DNA from: Sandaracinus sp.
GTDB taxonomy: Bacteria; Myxococcota_A; Polyangia; Polyangiales; Houyiibacteriaceae
Length of the DNA: 35,602 nucleotides
Assembly (NCBI GenBank): GCA_002699025.1
Contig: PABA01000039.1
Coordinates: forward strand, 1 to 35,602
Direction of reading: 5' to 3'
A model generated the notes under the pieces. The model saw only the letters and a program-made list of their open reading frames with translations. It had not been told where the DNA came from and did not search any database. The position numbers and the translations under genes are program-made. This document shows positions 8,592 to 17,303 of the stretch, in pieces; the first letter of the stretch is position 1; each line of letters begins with the position of its first letter.

Positions 8592-10441
8592 TCAGGTGGC
8601 GAGCGCGGGCCGCGGCGAGGTCCGCGTCCGCTTCGTCTCCTGGTCGCTGCGCTCGCGCCGGGCCGGCTCGCTCGGGGGCGCCTCGTCGACGTCCTCGGCG
8701 AGCCCGTCGGCGACCGACTCCATGGCGTCGTGGACGCGCAGCGCGCGCCCCTCCTCGCCGAGCCGCTCCCAGAGCCCGCTCCGCTTCAGGACGTCGCGGA
8801 CCGGCCCCTTGATGCCCGCGAGGACCATGCGGATGCCCCGCTCCTCGTAGGCCTCGTGGAGCTCCTCGAGGGCCGCCTCGGCCGACGAGTCGAGCTGGTT
8901 CATGCCGCTCGCGTCGAGCACGACGGCCCGGAGCGGCGCGTCCATGGCGAGCTCCTCGCTCTTGAGCATGTCCTTCAGGAACGTGACGTTGCCGAAGTAG
9001 AACTGGGCGTCCACGCGCACGGCCAGCACGCCCGGCGTCGTCTCCGCTTCCGGGAAGCGCTCGACGTTCCGGTACTCCTCCGTGCCAGGCAGGCGCCCGA
9101 GCACGGCCACGTGCGGCCGCGTCGTCCGGACCACGAAGGTCACGAGCGAGGCGCCGACGCCGACGAGGATGCCCTCCTCGATGCCGAGGCCGAGCGTGGC
9201 CACGAAGGTGAGCACGAGCAGCGCGAGGTCGCTCTTCTTCACCTTCCAGAGGTGCTTCATCTCGGCGATGTCCACGAGGCCGAAGACGGCCGTCATGATG
9301 ATCGCGGCGAGCACCGCCTTCGGGAGGAAGTAGAAGAGCGGCGTGAGGAAGAGGAGCGTCAGGCCGATGACCGCCGCCGTGATGAGCCCGGCGAGGCCCG
9401 ACTTGGCGCCCGCCTGCGCGTTGACCGCCGTGCGGGAGAAGCCGCCCGTGACCGGGTAGGCGCCGAAGAGGGTGCCGCCGAGGTTGGCGGCGCCGAGGGC
9501 CACGAGCTCCTGGCTCGGGTCGACGTCGTAGCGGTTCTTCCGGGCGAAGGCCTTGGCCACGCTGATCGACTCCATGAAGGAGACGAGCGAGATGGTGACG
9601 GCGATGGGCAGGAGGGACTGGATGGCCTCGAGGTCCATCGTCGGCAGCGAGGGCGAGGGGAGCCCGGCCGGCACGTCCCGGACGATCCTCACGCCGGCCT
9701 CCTCGAGGCCGAGGGCGAAGACGGCGAGCGAGCCGAGCACGACCACCGCGAGGGCGCGGGGGAAGACGGGCTTCCACTTCTTGAGCCCCATGAGCAGCGC
9801 GATGGAGGCGACGGCGATGACGATCGTCGCCACGTGCCACTCGCTCATGGCGCCCACGGCGTTCTGCAGGATGACGAAGATGTTCTTGCTGCGCTCGAGA
9901 TCGATGCCCAGCAGGTGCTTGAGCTGGCTGAAGCCGATGATGAGCGCGGCGGCGCTGGTGAAGCCGCTGATGACCGGGTGGCTCAGGAAGTTCACCAGGA
10001 AGCCCAGGCGGAAGACGCCCATGAGCAGCTGCATCAGGCCGACCATGCCCGCGAGGAGCACGGCGTACATGACGAAGGCCTCCGTGCCGGTCTCGGCGAG
10101 GGGCGCGACGCCCTGGGCGACCAGGAGCGAGACCATGGCCACCGGGCCGACGGCGAGCTCGCGGGAGGTGCCGAGGAGCGAGTAGATCGCGAGCGGCACG
10201 AGCGAGGCGTAGAGGCCGACGATGGGCGGCAGGCCGGCGAGCATCGCGTAGGCCATGGCCTGCGGGATGAGCATGACGGCCGTCGTGAGGCCCGCCGAGA
10301 CGTCCCCGCCGAGGTTCTTCCGATCGTAGTTCGGGATCCACTCGAGGAAGGGGAGGTAGCGGCGGATGCCCGTGGCGGGGGGCTTGGGCCGGCCGGCGTC
10401 CGTGGGGAGCGCGGCGGCGGCCTGGTCGTTCGAGCGGGCCA

Positions 10442-10442
<1 letters not shown>
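8592..10442 (-). CDS. SulP-family anion permease with C-terminal STAS domain
   Basis: The start is taken as the ATG at 10442, which overlaps the preceding stop as TGATG; a GTG one codon upstream is also possible. The 616-residue product has about a dozen hydrophobic segments over residues ~45-440. The SulP signature is PQAMAYAMLAGLPPIVGLYA at ~60-79, with the conserved GGTLFGAYPVTGGFSRTAVN at ~332-351. A STAS domain follows (~480-590, with RAVVLDASGMNQLDSSA). SulP proteins move sulfate, bicarbonate or other anions across the inner membrane. Being translationally coupled to the YeeE/YedE pair and next to a carbonic anhydrase-like gene, it could carry sulfate/sulfite out, or bicarbonate. Sequence alone cannot separate these. 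The last ~30 residues are charged and variable. Confidence 0.93.
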
Positions 10443-10947
<505 letters not shown>

Positions 10948-10951
<4 letters not shown>

Positions 10952-11379
10952 AGCGTACCTCCGAAGAAGTGGGAGACGGCGGCGACGGTCGCGGCGGCCG
11001 TCGCCATGAAGGTGAGCACGGCGACCAGGGACCGCGGCGAGAAGCGGCTCAAGCCGCAGATGCCGTGGCCGCTCGTGCAGCCGTTGCCCATCTGGGTGCC
11101 GATGCCGACGAGGACACCGGCGGCGAGGAGCGCGCCCGTCGAGCGGTCGATCTCGATCGCGAACGCGTCGGGCGCGAAGGCGTGGTAGGCGAAGCCTCCG
11201 ACGAGCAGACCGGCGACGAAGAGGGCGCGCCAGACGGTCTCGCCGCTCTGGAGCTTGAGGACGCCGCCGGTGATGCCGCTGATGCCCGCGATGCGGCCGT
11301 TCAGCACGAGCATCATCGCGGATGCGACGCCGATGAGGAGGCCGCCGAGGGCGGATGCGAGGGGCGTGAAGTTCTCCAT
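10948..11379 (-). CDS. YeeE/YedE-family transporter half
   Basis: The 143-residue product is read from the ATG at 11379 ([17 protein letters not shown]), the usual start for this family; a GTG-led extension to 11445 is possible but would place the start inside the putative regulatory region. It has four hydrophobic segments and the key motif [16 protein letters not shown] at ~103-118 with two cysteines that in relatives take part in sulfur-compound passage. With the next gene it would make a complete two-piece channel. It is the first gene of the leftward sulfur operon, and its start lies 378 bp from the divergent dioxygenase start. Confidence 0.88.
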
Positions 11380-11394
11380 GATGCCCAGGGCTCT

Positions 11395-11410
11395 TGCAGG
11401 CGCCGTGCCG
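11395..11410 (-). promoter_or_regulatory. Possible sigma-54 promoter for the YeeE/YedE-SulP operon
   Basis: Read leftward this is CGGCACGGCGCCTGCA, matching TGGCACG-N4-TTGCA at all but two fixed positions and with the correct GG-to-GC spacing. Transcription would begin near 11384, only about five bases before the ATG at 11379, implying a nearly leaderless message. That short leader makes the call uncertain. Confidence 0.3.
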
Positions 11411-11530
11411 AGCTCGAGCCCGAGCCGCCCGAGCCACCCGAACACGCACTACGCCGGCGGAACAGAGGGATCTCACAGCTCGCTCCGTGCGTCCGCGCAC
11501 GCGGCGTCGCAGCACGCATTTCATTCGTTT

Positions 11531-11550
11531 CAACCGGCCGCCCGCGGTTG
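11531..11550. promoter_or_regulatory. Inverted repeat CAACCG-N8-CGGTTG
   Basis: CAACCG at 11531-11536 faces CGGTTG at 11545-11550. It lies between two GTTTC elements and upstream of the sigma-54 promoter, so it could be part of an activator-binding array. On its own a 6-bp repeat in such GC-rich DNA is weak evidence. Confidence 0.3.
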
Positions 11551-11563
11551 TTTCGATCTGCTT

Positions 11564-11590
11564 CGTTTCGCGCGTTCTCCCCGCGAAACG
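11564..11590. promoter_or_regulatory. Perfect 9-bp inverted repeat, candidate activator site
   Basis: CGTTTCGCG (11564-11572) and CGCGAAACG (11582-11590) are exact reverse complements separated by nine bases. The site is centred about 30 bp upstream of the sigma-54 -24 element. A dimeric enhancer-binding protein is the likely kind of ligand, but no such regulator is encoded in the window. Confidence 0.5.
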
Positions 11591-11606
11591 CGACGTGGGC
11601 CGGGCG

Positions 11607-11622
11607 TGGCACGAGCGATGCA
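11607..11622 (+). promoter_or_regulatory. Sigma-54 (RpoN) promoter for the persulfide dioxygenase operon
   Basis: The element TGGCACGAGCGATGCA matches the sigma-54 consensus TGGCACG-N4-TTGCA at 11 of 12 fixed positions with exact -24/-12 spacing. Transcription should begin near 11633 and give a ~125-base leader before the ATG at 11758. Sigma-54 promoters need an ATP-driven activator, consistent with inducible sulfur-stress control. Confidence 0.65.
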
Positions 11623-11757
11623 CCGTTTCGAACCCGAGCGCGACCCGTCACCGCGACCGGTCACGCGGCCCCCGCCCCCCGCGGGGGTGGGTTTGGACTT
11701 TCCGATTTTTTCACTCACGGGCGCGCGTCGATGCCGCCCTCTCCGCAGGAGACAGTC

Positions 11758-12666
11758 ATGCAGATCAAGGCGTTCTACGACGAGCCCACGTACACGGTCA
11801 CCTACGTCGTCTGGGACGAGGCGACGAAGGACGCGGTCGTCATCGACCCGGTCCTCGACTACGACCCCCTCGCCTCTCAGACCTCGGTCGGCTCGCTGCA
11901 GGAGCTCGACGCCTTCCTCGAGGAGAAGGGGCTGAAGCTCCTCTACGTCCTCGAGACGCACGCGCACGCCGACCACCTCAGCGGCTCGCAGTACCTGAAG
12001 CGCAAGTACGGCGCCGGCGTCGTCATCGGCGAGAAGATCACGGTCGTCCAGGAGACCTTCAAGGGCATCTTCGACCTGGCCGACGACTTCGCGGTCGACG
12101 GCAGCCAGTTCGACGCGCTCGTGAAGGACGGCGAGACCTTCGAGGCCGGCTCGCTGAAGATCGACGTCATCGCCACGCCCGGCCACACGCCGGCCTGCGT
12201 CACCTACAAGATCGACGACGCCATCTTCACCGGCGACGCGCTCTTCATGGACGACTACGGCACCGGTCGCTGCGACTTCCCGCGCGGCAGCGCCGAGGAC
12301 CTCTACGCCTCGCTCCGGAAGCTCTACGACCTCCCGGACGACACGCGCGTCTTCGTCGGCCACGACTACCAGCCGGGCGGCCGCGAGGTGATGTGGGAGA
12401 CCACGATCGGCAAGTCCAAGGCGAACAACCCGCAGATGCGCGGGGACACGCCGAAGGAGGAGTTCGTGAAGTTCCGCCAGGAGCGGGACGCCCAGCTCCG
12501 CCCGCCGCGCCTCATCTTCCAGAGCGTGCAGGTGAACGTGGACGCGGGCCGCATCCCCGCGCCGCACGAGAACGGCATCCGCTACCTCAAGATGCCCCTC
12601 AACCTCTTCGGGCCGACCGACGAGGTCGGCCAGAAGAAGGACGAGAAGGCCGAAGCCGCCGAGTGA
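11758..12666 (+). CDS. Persulfide dioxygenase-type metallo-beta-lactamase-fold protein (Blh subfamily)
   Basis: The ATG at 11758 has a good ribosome site (AGGAGA) seven bases upstream; an in-frame ATG at 11731 lacks one. The 302-residue cytosolic protein carries THAHADH (67-73), [10 protein letters not shown] (His143), [20 protein letters not shown] (Asp160) and GHDY (His202). His68, His143 and Asp160 correspond to the two-His-one-carboxylate iron site of ETHE1-type enzymes. The [10 protein letters not shown] variant is typical of the Blh branch found in sulfide-responsive operons. The reaction would be glutathione (or similar thiol) persulfide plus O2 giving sulfite. It is the first gene of the rightward operon, behind the sigma-54 promoter. 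Confidence 0.9.
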   Translation: MQIKAFYDEPTYTVTYVVWDEATKDAVVIDPVLDYDPLASQTSVGSLQELDAFLEEKGLKLLYVLETHAHADHLSGSQYLKRKYGAGVVIGEKITVVQETFKGIFDLADDFAVDGSQFDALVKDGETFEAGSLKIDVIATPGHTPACVTYKIDDAIFTGDALFMDDYGTGRCDFPRGSAEDLYASLRKLYDLPDDTRVFVGHDYQPGGREVMWETTIGKSKANNPQMRGDTPKEEFVKFRQERDAQLRPPRLIFQSVQVNVDAGRIPAPHENGIRYLKMPLNLFGPTDEVGQKKDEKAEAAE

Positions 12667-12865
12667 ATCGGTAGCCAGCCTCCCGGCGCGCGCGGAGCTC
12701 CGGCTCCGCGCGTCGCGGGAGGGCCGCTCGGGCGCCCCCATTCCCCCACTCCCCGGCGCTCGAGCGACCCTCCCGCGACGCGGGCCGCGCCTCCCCCTCG
12801 CGGGCGAGCGACGCCCCCCGTCTCCCTCATCGCTTCCGCGGCCGCGGGCCGCCGAAAGGACCGTC
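12667..12865. terminator. Extended hairpin between the two dioxygenase genes
   Basis: CGCGCGGAGC (12689-12698) pairs perfectly with GCTCCGCGCG (12703-12712) across a TCCG loop, and an outer CCTCCCG (12679-12685) can pair with CGGGAGG (12716-12722). There is no T-tract. It may terminate part of the transcripts or set relative expression of the second dioxygenase. The rest of this 199-bp gap shows no gene. Confidence 0.45.
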
Positions 12866-13963
12866 GTGATCTTCCGTCAGCTCTTCGACCCCGAGTCCTC
12901 CACCTACACCTACCTCCTCGCCGACGAGGGCACGCGCCAGGCCGTCCTCATCGACCCGGTCCGCGACCAGGTCGAGCGCGACGAGCAGCTCCTCCGCGAG
13001 CTCGACCTGAAGCTCGCCTACACGCTCGAGACGCACGTCCACGCGGACCACATCGCGGGCAGCGGCGTGCTTCGCCAGCGCCTCGGCTCCACCTCCGTCA
13101 TGAGCGCGCGCGCCGGCGCGAGCTGCGCCGACCGGCTCGTCGAGACCGGCGACCTCATCGAGGTCGGTGACCTCGTCATCGAGGCGCGCCTCACGCCCGG
13201 CCACACGAGCGGCTGCGTGAGCTACGTCGTCCCCCAGGCGAAGCGCGTCTTCACCGGCGACACGCTGCTCATCCGCGGCTGCGGCCGGACCGACTTCCAG
13301 CAGGGCAGCGCCGAGACGCTCTACGACTCGGTGCATCAGCAGCTCTTCACGCTCCCGGACGACTTCGCCGTCTACCCGGGCCACGACTACAAGGGCCGCA
13401 CCTCGAGCACCATCGGCGAGGAGAAGAAGCACAACCCGCGGCTCGGCGGCGGCAAGAGCAAGGAGGAGTTCGCCCGGATCATGGCGAACCTGAAGCTCGC
13501 CCATCCGAAGAAGATCGATGTCGCCGTGCCGGCGAACCTCGAGTGCGGGCTGAAGATCCCGAACGTCGCCGGCGAAGCGGTGGAGAAGGCCTGGGCGCCG
13601 ATCGAGCGCACGGGCGGCGGCGTGCCCGAGGTGACGGCGGGCTGGGTGAAGGCGCACCTCGGCGAGTTCCGCGTCCTCGACGTGCGCGAAGAGGACGAAT
13701 ACAACGGGCCCCTCTCGCACCTCCCCGGATCGGAGCTCGTGCCCCTCGGCACGGTGGAGCACGGCGTGAAGGACTGGGACCGGAAGGCGCCGGTCGTCAC
13801 CGTCTGCCGCTCGGGCGGGCGGAGCGGGCGCGCGGCGCTGGCCCTCGAGAAGATGGGCTTCGAGCGCGTCGCCTCGCTGCGCGGCGGCATGCTGGTCTAC
13901 CGTGAGGTCGAGAAGAGCGGCGGCGCGGCGGAGGCCGAGGCCGAGCCCGTGGTCTGCGGCTGA
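12866..13963 (+). CDS. Persulfide dioxygenase-rhodanese fusion (ETHE1-like)
   Basis: The start is GTG at 12866, with AAAGGA about six bases before it. The 365-residue protein has an ETHE1-type metallo-beta-lactamase domain (1-~235): THVHADH (56-62), PGHTSGCVSY (His113), TGDTLLIRGCGRTDFQQG (Asp132) and PGHDYKG (His173). His57, His113 and Asp132 are the expected iron ligands. A rhodanese domain follows (~251-350) with active-site loop CRSGGRS (Cys314). Natural dioxygenase-rhodanese fusions of this order are known in proteobacteria; they couple persulfide oxidation to sulfur transfer between thiosulfate/sulfite and thiols. No signal peptide is present, so it is cytosolic. It extends the operon started by the Blh-type gene and is followed 32 bp later by a small rhodanese. 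Confidence 0.93.
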   Translation: MIFRQLFDPESSTYTYLLADEGTRQAVLIDPVRDQVERDEQLLRELDLKLAYTLETHVHADHIAGSGVLRQRLGSTSVMSARAGASCADRLVETGDLIEVGDLVIEARLTPGHTSGCVSYVVPQAKRVFTGDTLLIRGCGRTDFQQGSAETLYDSVHQQLFTLPDDFAVYPGHDYKGRTSSTIGEEKKHNPRLGGGKSKEEFARIMANLKLAHPKKIDVAVPANLECGLKIPNVAGEAVEKAWAPIERTGGGVPEVTAGWVKAHLGEFRVLDVREEDEYNGPLSHLPGSELVPLGTVEHGVKDWDRKAPVVTVCRSGGRSGRAALALEKMGFERVASLRGGMLVYREVEKSGGAAEAEAEPVVCG

Positions 13964-13995
13964 GCCCGCGCGCGAAGGGCGAGCGAAGGGAAAGG

Positions 13996-14355
13996 ATGGA
14001 GATGGCAAAGAAGGGAATCTTCGCGGCGTTCGCGGCGCTCCTCGGCCTCGGCTGCGGGGCGGACGCGGAGACGGTCTCGCGGGCCGAGGCGATGGTGCAG
14101 GAGGGGGCGATCCTCCTCGACGTGCGCACGCCCGGCGAGTTCCAGGGCGGGCACATCGAGGGCGCGCGGAACATCCCGGTGCAGGAGCTCTCGGCGCGCC
14201 TCGGGGAGCTCGAGGAGGGCGCCGACGTGGTGGTCTACTGCCGGAGCGGCGCGAGGAGCGCGCGGGCGGCGGGGATGCTGCGCGAGCGCGGCCACGAGGT
14301 GCTCGACCTCGGCGCCATGAGCAGCTGGCCGAACGCGGACGAGATCGTCCGGTAG
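13996..14355 (+). CDS. Small exported rhodanese-like protein
   Basis: The product is 119 residues from the ATG at 13996, or 117 from the ATG at 14002, which has the better-spaced AGGA. A hydrophobic signal ends at LLGLGCGADAE; Cys20 might be lipidated, but the residues before it are not an ideal lipobox. The rest is one rhodanese domain with DVRTPGEFQGGHIEGARNIP and active-site loop CRSGARS (~83-89). It would transfer sulfane sulfur in the periplasm. It lies 32 bp after the dioxygenase-rhodanese fusion and is probably the last gene of the operon. Confidence 0.88.
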   Translation: MEMAKKGIFAAFAALLGLGCGADAETVSRAEAMVQEGAILLDVRTPGEFQGGHIEGARNIPVQELSARLGELEEGADVVVYCRSGARSARAAGMLRERGHEVLDLGAMSSWPNADEIVR

Positions 14356-14674
14356 CTCGGACCGGCGCGCGGGACCCCACGGAGGAGCCCGCGAAAGGAC
14401 GAGATGCACGCCGACGACGCGCCGCCTGGGTCCCCGGGCGGCGCGTCGCGTTCCGTCCTCGCCTCGTCCACGCGCGGGCGCTCGACGGGCGCTCGGCCGG
14501 GGCGCTCGAGGGGGGAGCAGAGCAAGGGCGACGCGGAGGAGCGGCGGGAAGCTCCGCGCGCCGGCGTCCGTATCTGCCCGGGTGAGCGTTGACCGCCCCG
14601 AAGGGCTTCGGGGATGCTCCCCGTCCGCGGGAGCGAACGACGCTCGACGCAGACTGAGGAAAGGGACGAGGACG
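14356..14674. other. Intergenic region with a short hairpin
   Basis: This 319-bp gap holds no convincing gene; small frames in it lack family features. CCCCGAAG (14596-14603) and CTTCGGGG (14606-14613) form a near-perfect hairpin about 60 bp upstream of the TerB-like start, possibly in its leader. Nothing else stands out. Confidence 0.45.
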
Positions 14675-15088
14675 ATGGGTATCTTCGACGGTTTCGGTGG
14701 CTCCCAGGTGAAGCTCGACGCGCCGACCGCGCTGGCGGCGGGCATGGTCTACATCAGCGCCGCGGACGGGCACCTCGACGAGTCCGAGCGACTGAACATC
14801 CTCAAGGTCATCCCGGACGATCGCGTGCTCCGGAACGGCCTCGAGTACTGCCGCCGCAACGGCGTCCAGCAGTTCATCCAGGCCGCCGCCAACCTGCTCA
14901 CGCCGCAGCAGAAGATGTGCATGCTCCTGAACATGGCCGACATGGCCATGGGCGACGGGCACCTCGACGAGGCCGAGCGCCAGCTCCTCGTGCAGTTCCA
15001 GAACGCCTTCGGGATCTCCGACGATCAGATCAGCGTGTACGTCCAGGGGCTGATGCAGAAGAACAACCTCTCGGTCTTCGGCTTCTGA
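14675..15088 (+). CDS. TerB-like (tellurite-resistance B family) protein
   Basis: The start is the ATG at 14675, with GAGG six bases upstream. The 137-residue, mostly helical protein has two TerB-type segments, MVYISAADGHLDESERLNIL (~24-43) and LLNMADMAMGDGHLDEAERQ (~87-106), each with the acidic GHLDE(S/A)ER pattern characteristic of the family. TerB-like domains are cytosolic or membrane-associated and occur in phage/tellurite and stress-related contexts; the biochemical role is not established. The gene ends 8 bp before the protease gene, so the two are almost certainly co-transcribed. Confidence 0.82.
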   Translation: MGIFDGFGGSQVKLDAPTALAAGMVYISAADGHLDESERLNILKVIPDDRVLRNGLEYCRRNGVQQFIQAAANLLTPQQKMCMLLNMADMAMGDGHLDEAERQLLVQFQNAFGISDDQISVYVQGLMQKNNLSVFGF

Positions 15089-15096
15089 TCGCGGCG

Positions 15097-16125
15097 ATGA
15101 GCGACGCCGCGAAAGACATGATCCGCGCGCGGACGAAGCAGATCGTGCTCGTCCAGGACGCGAAGGGCCTCGGGACCGGCGTGATCGTCGGCCCCGACGG
15201 CTGGATCCTCACGAACAAGCACGTCGCGCCGAGCGTGGGGCCCTTCCGGGTCGTCCTCTCGGACGGGCAGAACGTGCACGGCGTGGGCGTGCACCAGAGC
15301 GTCCACCACGACCTCGCGATCGTGAAGGTCGACGTCGACACGTCGGGCTTCATGGACATCGAGAGCGACCTCGCCGAGGACTACGTGGTCGGCGAGGAGG
15401 TCTGGGCGCTCGGGCACCCGCGCGGCTGCCGCTTCAGCGTGGCGCGCGGGATCATCTCGAACCCGCATCGGGAGATCGAGACGAACTACTACGTCCAGAC
15501 GGACGTGAGCATCAACCCGGGCAACTCGGGCGGGCCGCTCGTGGACACGTCCGGGCGGCTCGTCGGGATCGTGACGCTCGCCTACGCGAACTCGCAGGGG
15601 CTCGGCTTCGCGGTGCCGGGGCATACGGCGAGCGACTACGTGCGCGAGGTGCGCCGGCTGGTGCGCCGCGGCGTGGTGAAGGTGCCCGAGGAGCTGCTGG
15701 CGAAGACGAGCTCCGAGGAGAAGGCCTCGCAGGAGATCGTGCGGAGCGCGATCGACGTGCTGACGGAGGTCGGCGGGACGCACGTCGAGGAGGAGAAGCT
15801 CGACGAGGGCTACACGCGGCTGAGCCGCAAGGGCTCGGAGATCGAGGTGAGCTGCTCGAACGAGGTGCTCTCCGTGCGCGGGCAGGTGAGCAAGATCGGG
15901 CCCGGCGAGCGGGGGAACGCGGAGTTCCTCTCGAAGCTGCTCGAGCTGAACGGGAGCGGTGATCTCGGCGGGGCGAGCTTCTACCTGACCGAGGACGCGG
16001 TCTGCGTGGGCGTGACGCGGCCGACGACGGGGTTGGACGCGCTCGAGGCCTTCTGGGCGGCGGACCTGGTGATGCACCTGGTCGGCGACTGGAAGAAGCG
16101 GATCAACGAGCTGCTCTTCGGCTGA
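15097..16125 (+). CDS. Cytosolic trypsin-like (S1C/HtrA-type) serine protease
   Basis: The 342-residue product begins at the ATG at 15097 and has no signal peptide. Residues ~12-185 form a chymotrypsin-fold domain with all three catalytic positions: His in LTNKHVA (~45), Asp in HHDLAIVKV (~78) and Ser in NPGNSGGPLV (~145). There is no PDZ domain. Residues ~225-342 instead resemble a YbjN/type III secretion-chaperone-like alpha-beta domain (EVGGTHVEEEKLDEGYTRL, then FLSKLLELNGSGDLGGASFYL), which may bind substrates. The pairing with an upstream TerB-like gene suggests a protein quality-control or stress role inside the cell; that is inference. HtrA-type proteases are usually exported, so the lack of a signal is notable. 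Confidence 0.85.
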   Translation: MSDAAKDMIRARTKQIVLVQDAKGLGTGVIVGPDGWILTNKHVAPSVGPFRVVLSDGQNVHGVGVHQSVHHDLAIVKVDVDTSGFMDIESDLAEDYVVGEEVWALGHPRGCRFSVARGIISNPHREIETNYYVQTDVSINPGNSGGPLVDTSGRLVGIVTLAYANSQGLGFAVPGHTASDYVREVRRLVRRGVVKVPEELLAKTSSEEKASQEIVRSAIDVLTEVGGTHVEEEKLDEGYTRLSRKGSEIEVSCSNEVLSVRGQVSKIGPGERGNAEFLSKLLELNGSGDLGGASFYLTEDAVCVGVTRPTTGLDALEAFWAADLVMHLVGDWKKRINELLFG

Positions 16126-16149
16126 GCGCGGCGCGGCTCGGCGGGTGGC

Positions 16150-16608
16150 TCAGCGGCGGCGCAGGCGCGTCGCGAGGGCGGCGAGGGCGAGCAGGGCGAG
16201 GCCGAGCGGCGCCGCGCCGCGGGAGGCGGGCGTGGCCGGGGTGGTCGCGCAGCCGCCGCCGTCCCCGCCGCCGGGAGCCACGCAGACGGCGATGGGCGCG
16301 CAGCCGGCCTCGCAGCTTCCGCAGTCGGTGCTGACGGCGTCGCGGTCGAACTCGGCCGGGTCGACGTCGGGCGGGAGCAGGCCCGCGCAGCTCACGGTCG
16401 AGAGGCAGAGGTCACGCGCCTCGCAGACCGTGCCGTCGGCGCAGTCGGCGTCCGTCTCGCAGCGCGAGGGCGCACAGTAGGGGCCGCCGTGGCAGCTCTC
16501 GGGCGTGCTCCCCGCAGGGCAGTCGTCGGGAGGCGGGCCGACGACGTCGGCGTGGGCGGCGGGCGCGAGAGCGAGGGCGAGCAGGGCAGCGAAGGCGAAG
16601 GCGCGCAT
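16150..16608 (-). CDS. Exported Cys-rich protein with MYXO-CTERM-like sorting tail
   Basis: The 152-residue product starts at the ATG at 16608 (MRAFAFAALLALALAPAAHA), a clean signal peptide; another ATG lies five codons upstream. The mature part has many cysteines (DCPAGSTPESCHGGPYC, CETDADCADGTVCEARDLC), as in small disulfide-bonded surface proteins. The end is GGCATTPATPASRGAAPLGL followed by a hydrophobic stretch and RLRRR. This fits the MYXO-CTERM sorting signal, in which a Cys precedes a transmembrane helix and Arg cluster and is processed for outer-surface attachment. Its partners and function are unknown. Confidence 0.78.
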   Translation of the reverse strand: MRAFAFAALLALALAPAAHADVVGPPPDDCPAGSTPESCHGGPYCAPSRCETDADCADGTVCEARDLCLSTVSCAGLLPPDVDPAEFDRDAVSTDCGSCEAGCAPIAVCVAPGGGDGGGCATTPATPASRGAAPLGLALLALAALATRLRRR

Positions 16609-16624
16609 GGCGCGAGAGTACATG

Positions 16625-16700
16625 GCGCGGGGCTCGGCCGCGCGGGGTCGGTGCCGGGGCGCGGTCGCGCGGGGCTCGGCCGCGGGGTCGGTGCCGGGGC
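16625..16700. repeat. Duplicated 34-36-bp GC-rich segment
   Basis: GCGCGGGGCTCGGCCG...GTGCCGGGGC occurs at 16625-16660 and again, with a 2-bp deletion, at 16667-16700. It lies just upstream of the MYXO-CTERM gene, in a 200-bp gap without other features. Confidence 0.7.
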
Positions 16701-16809
16701 TTCGCGGCGCCAGGAGAAGCTCCGACGAAGGAACCGGCGACGCGGTCGGAGGCGGCCGCGCGGGCTCGAGGCGCGGCGCGCGGGCAGGTGACCGGCCGAC
16801 GGGTCTGCC

Positions 16810-17187
16810 TCAACCGGGCTCGGGCTCGGACGCGGGCTCGGACGCGGGCGGGCGATACTGGCCCCAGAAGCCCGGATGCTTCCGCACGCGGCCGCCCGCG
16901 CCGCAGACCTTCAGCTGGCAGGCGAGCCGGAGCCCGCGCTCGGGCCGATGCGGCGGGAAGCGCAGCCGCCACCGCTCCATCGCCGTCCCCTCCTCGGGCG
17001 CGAAGTCCCCCTCCACCTCGACCGCGCAGGTCCCGCAGCTCCCGAGGCCCCGGCAGTTCACCCAGCGCGCGCGACCGTTGTGGGGGCTGAGCCCGCGCGC
17101 TCGGAGCGCGTCCCGGAGCGTCTCTCCCTCCTCGACCTCCAGCTCCCGGGGCGGCTCCCCCGCCCGCTCGAACACGATGCGCGGCAT
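16810..17187 (-). CDS. Plant-type 2Fe-2S ferredoxin
   Basis: The 125-residue product is read from the ATG at 17187 (MPRIVFERAGEPPRELEVEEG). It has the beta-grasp ferredoxin pattern, with cluster ligands Cys45, Cys51 and Cys54 in WVNCRGLGSCGTCAVEVEG and Cys90 in RLACQLKV. It would carry single electrons for an oxidoreductase not encoded nearby. The C-terminus has a short Ser/Glu/Pro repeat tail (SEPASEPEPG). It is divergent from the response-regulator gene, with 116 bp between the chosen starts. Confidence 0.87.
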   Translation of the reverse strand: MPRIVFERAGEPPRELEVEEGETLRDALRARGLSPHNGRARWVNCRGLGSCGTCAVEVEGDFAPEEGTAMERWRLRFPPHRPERGLRLACQLKVCGAGGRVRKHPGFWGQYRPPASEPASEPEPG

Positions 17188-17303
17188 CGCCGGGGTCTGG
17201 GGTCCGCGGCGCCCGAGGTCGAGGGCGCGCGTTCGTGGGGGAAACCACCCTCGGCAGTTAAGTGCCATTGCGGCTCCGTGGGGTCCGCGTCGAAAATCTG
17301 AAC

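Larger units (their letters stand above)
11380..11757. promoter_or_regulatory. Divergent control region between the two sulfur operons
   Basis: The 378-bp gap carries no supported gene. It contains a strong sigma-54 promoter match reading right (11607-11622), a weaker one reading left (11410-11395), a perfect 9-bp inverted repeat (11564-11590), a 6-bp inverted repeat (11531-11550), and GTTTC/GAAAC elements at 11527, 11550, 11565, 11585 and 11625. The GTTTC cluster lies mostly just upstream of the rightward promoter, where an enhancer-binding activator would sit. Confidence 0.55.

Noticed and set aside
12590-12830. Leftward open frame in the gap between the two dioxygenase genes
   Set aside because: It consists of Gly/Ala/Pro/Arg-rich translation over the hairpin region and shadows the end of the first dioxygenase gene.
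17261-17275. Sigma-54-like TGGCAC upstream of the ferredoxin gene (leftward)
   Set aside because: The GG to GC distance is one base too short, and sigma-54 promoters do not tolerate spacing changes.
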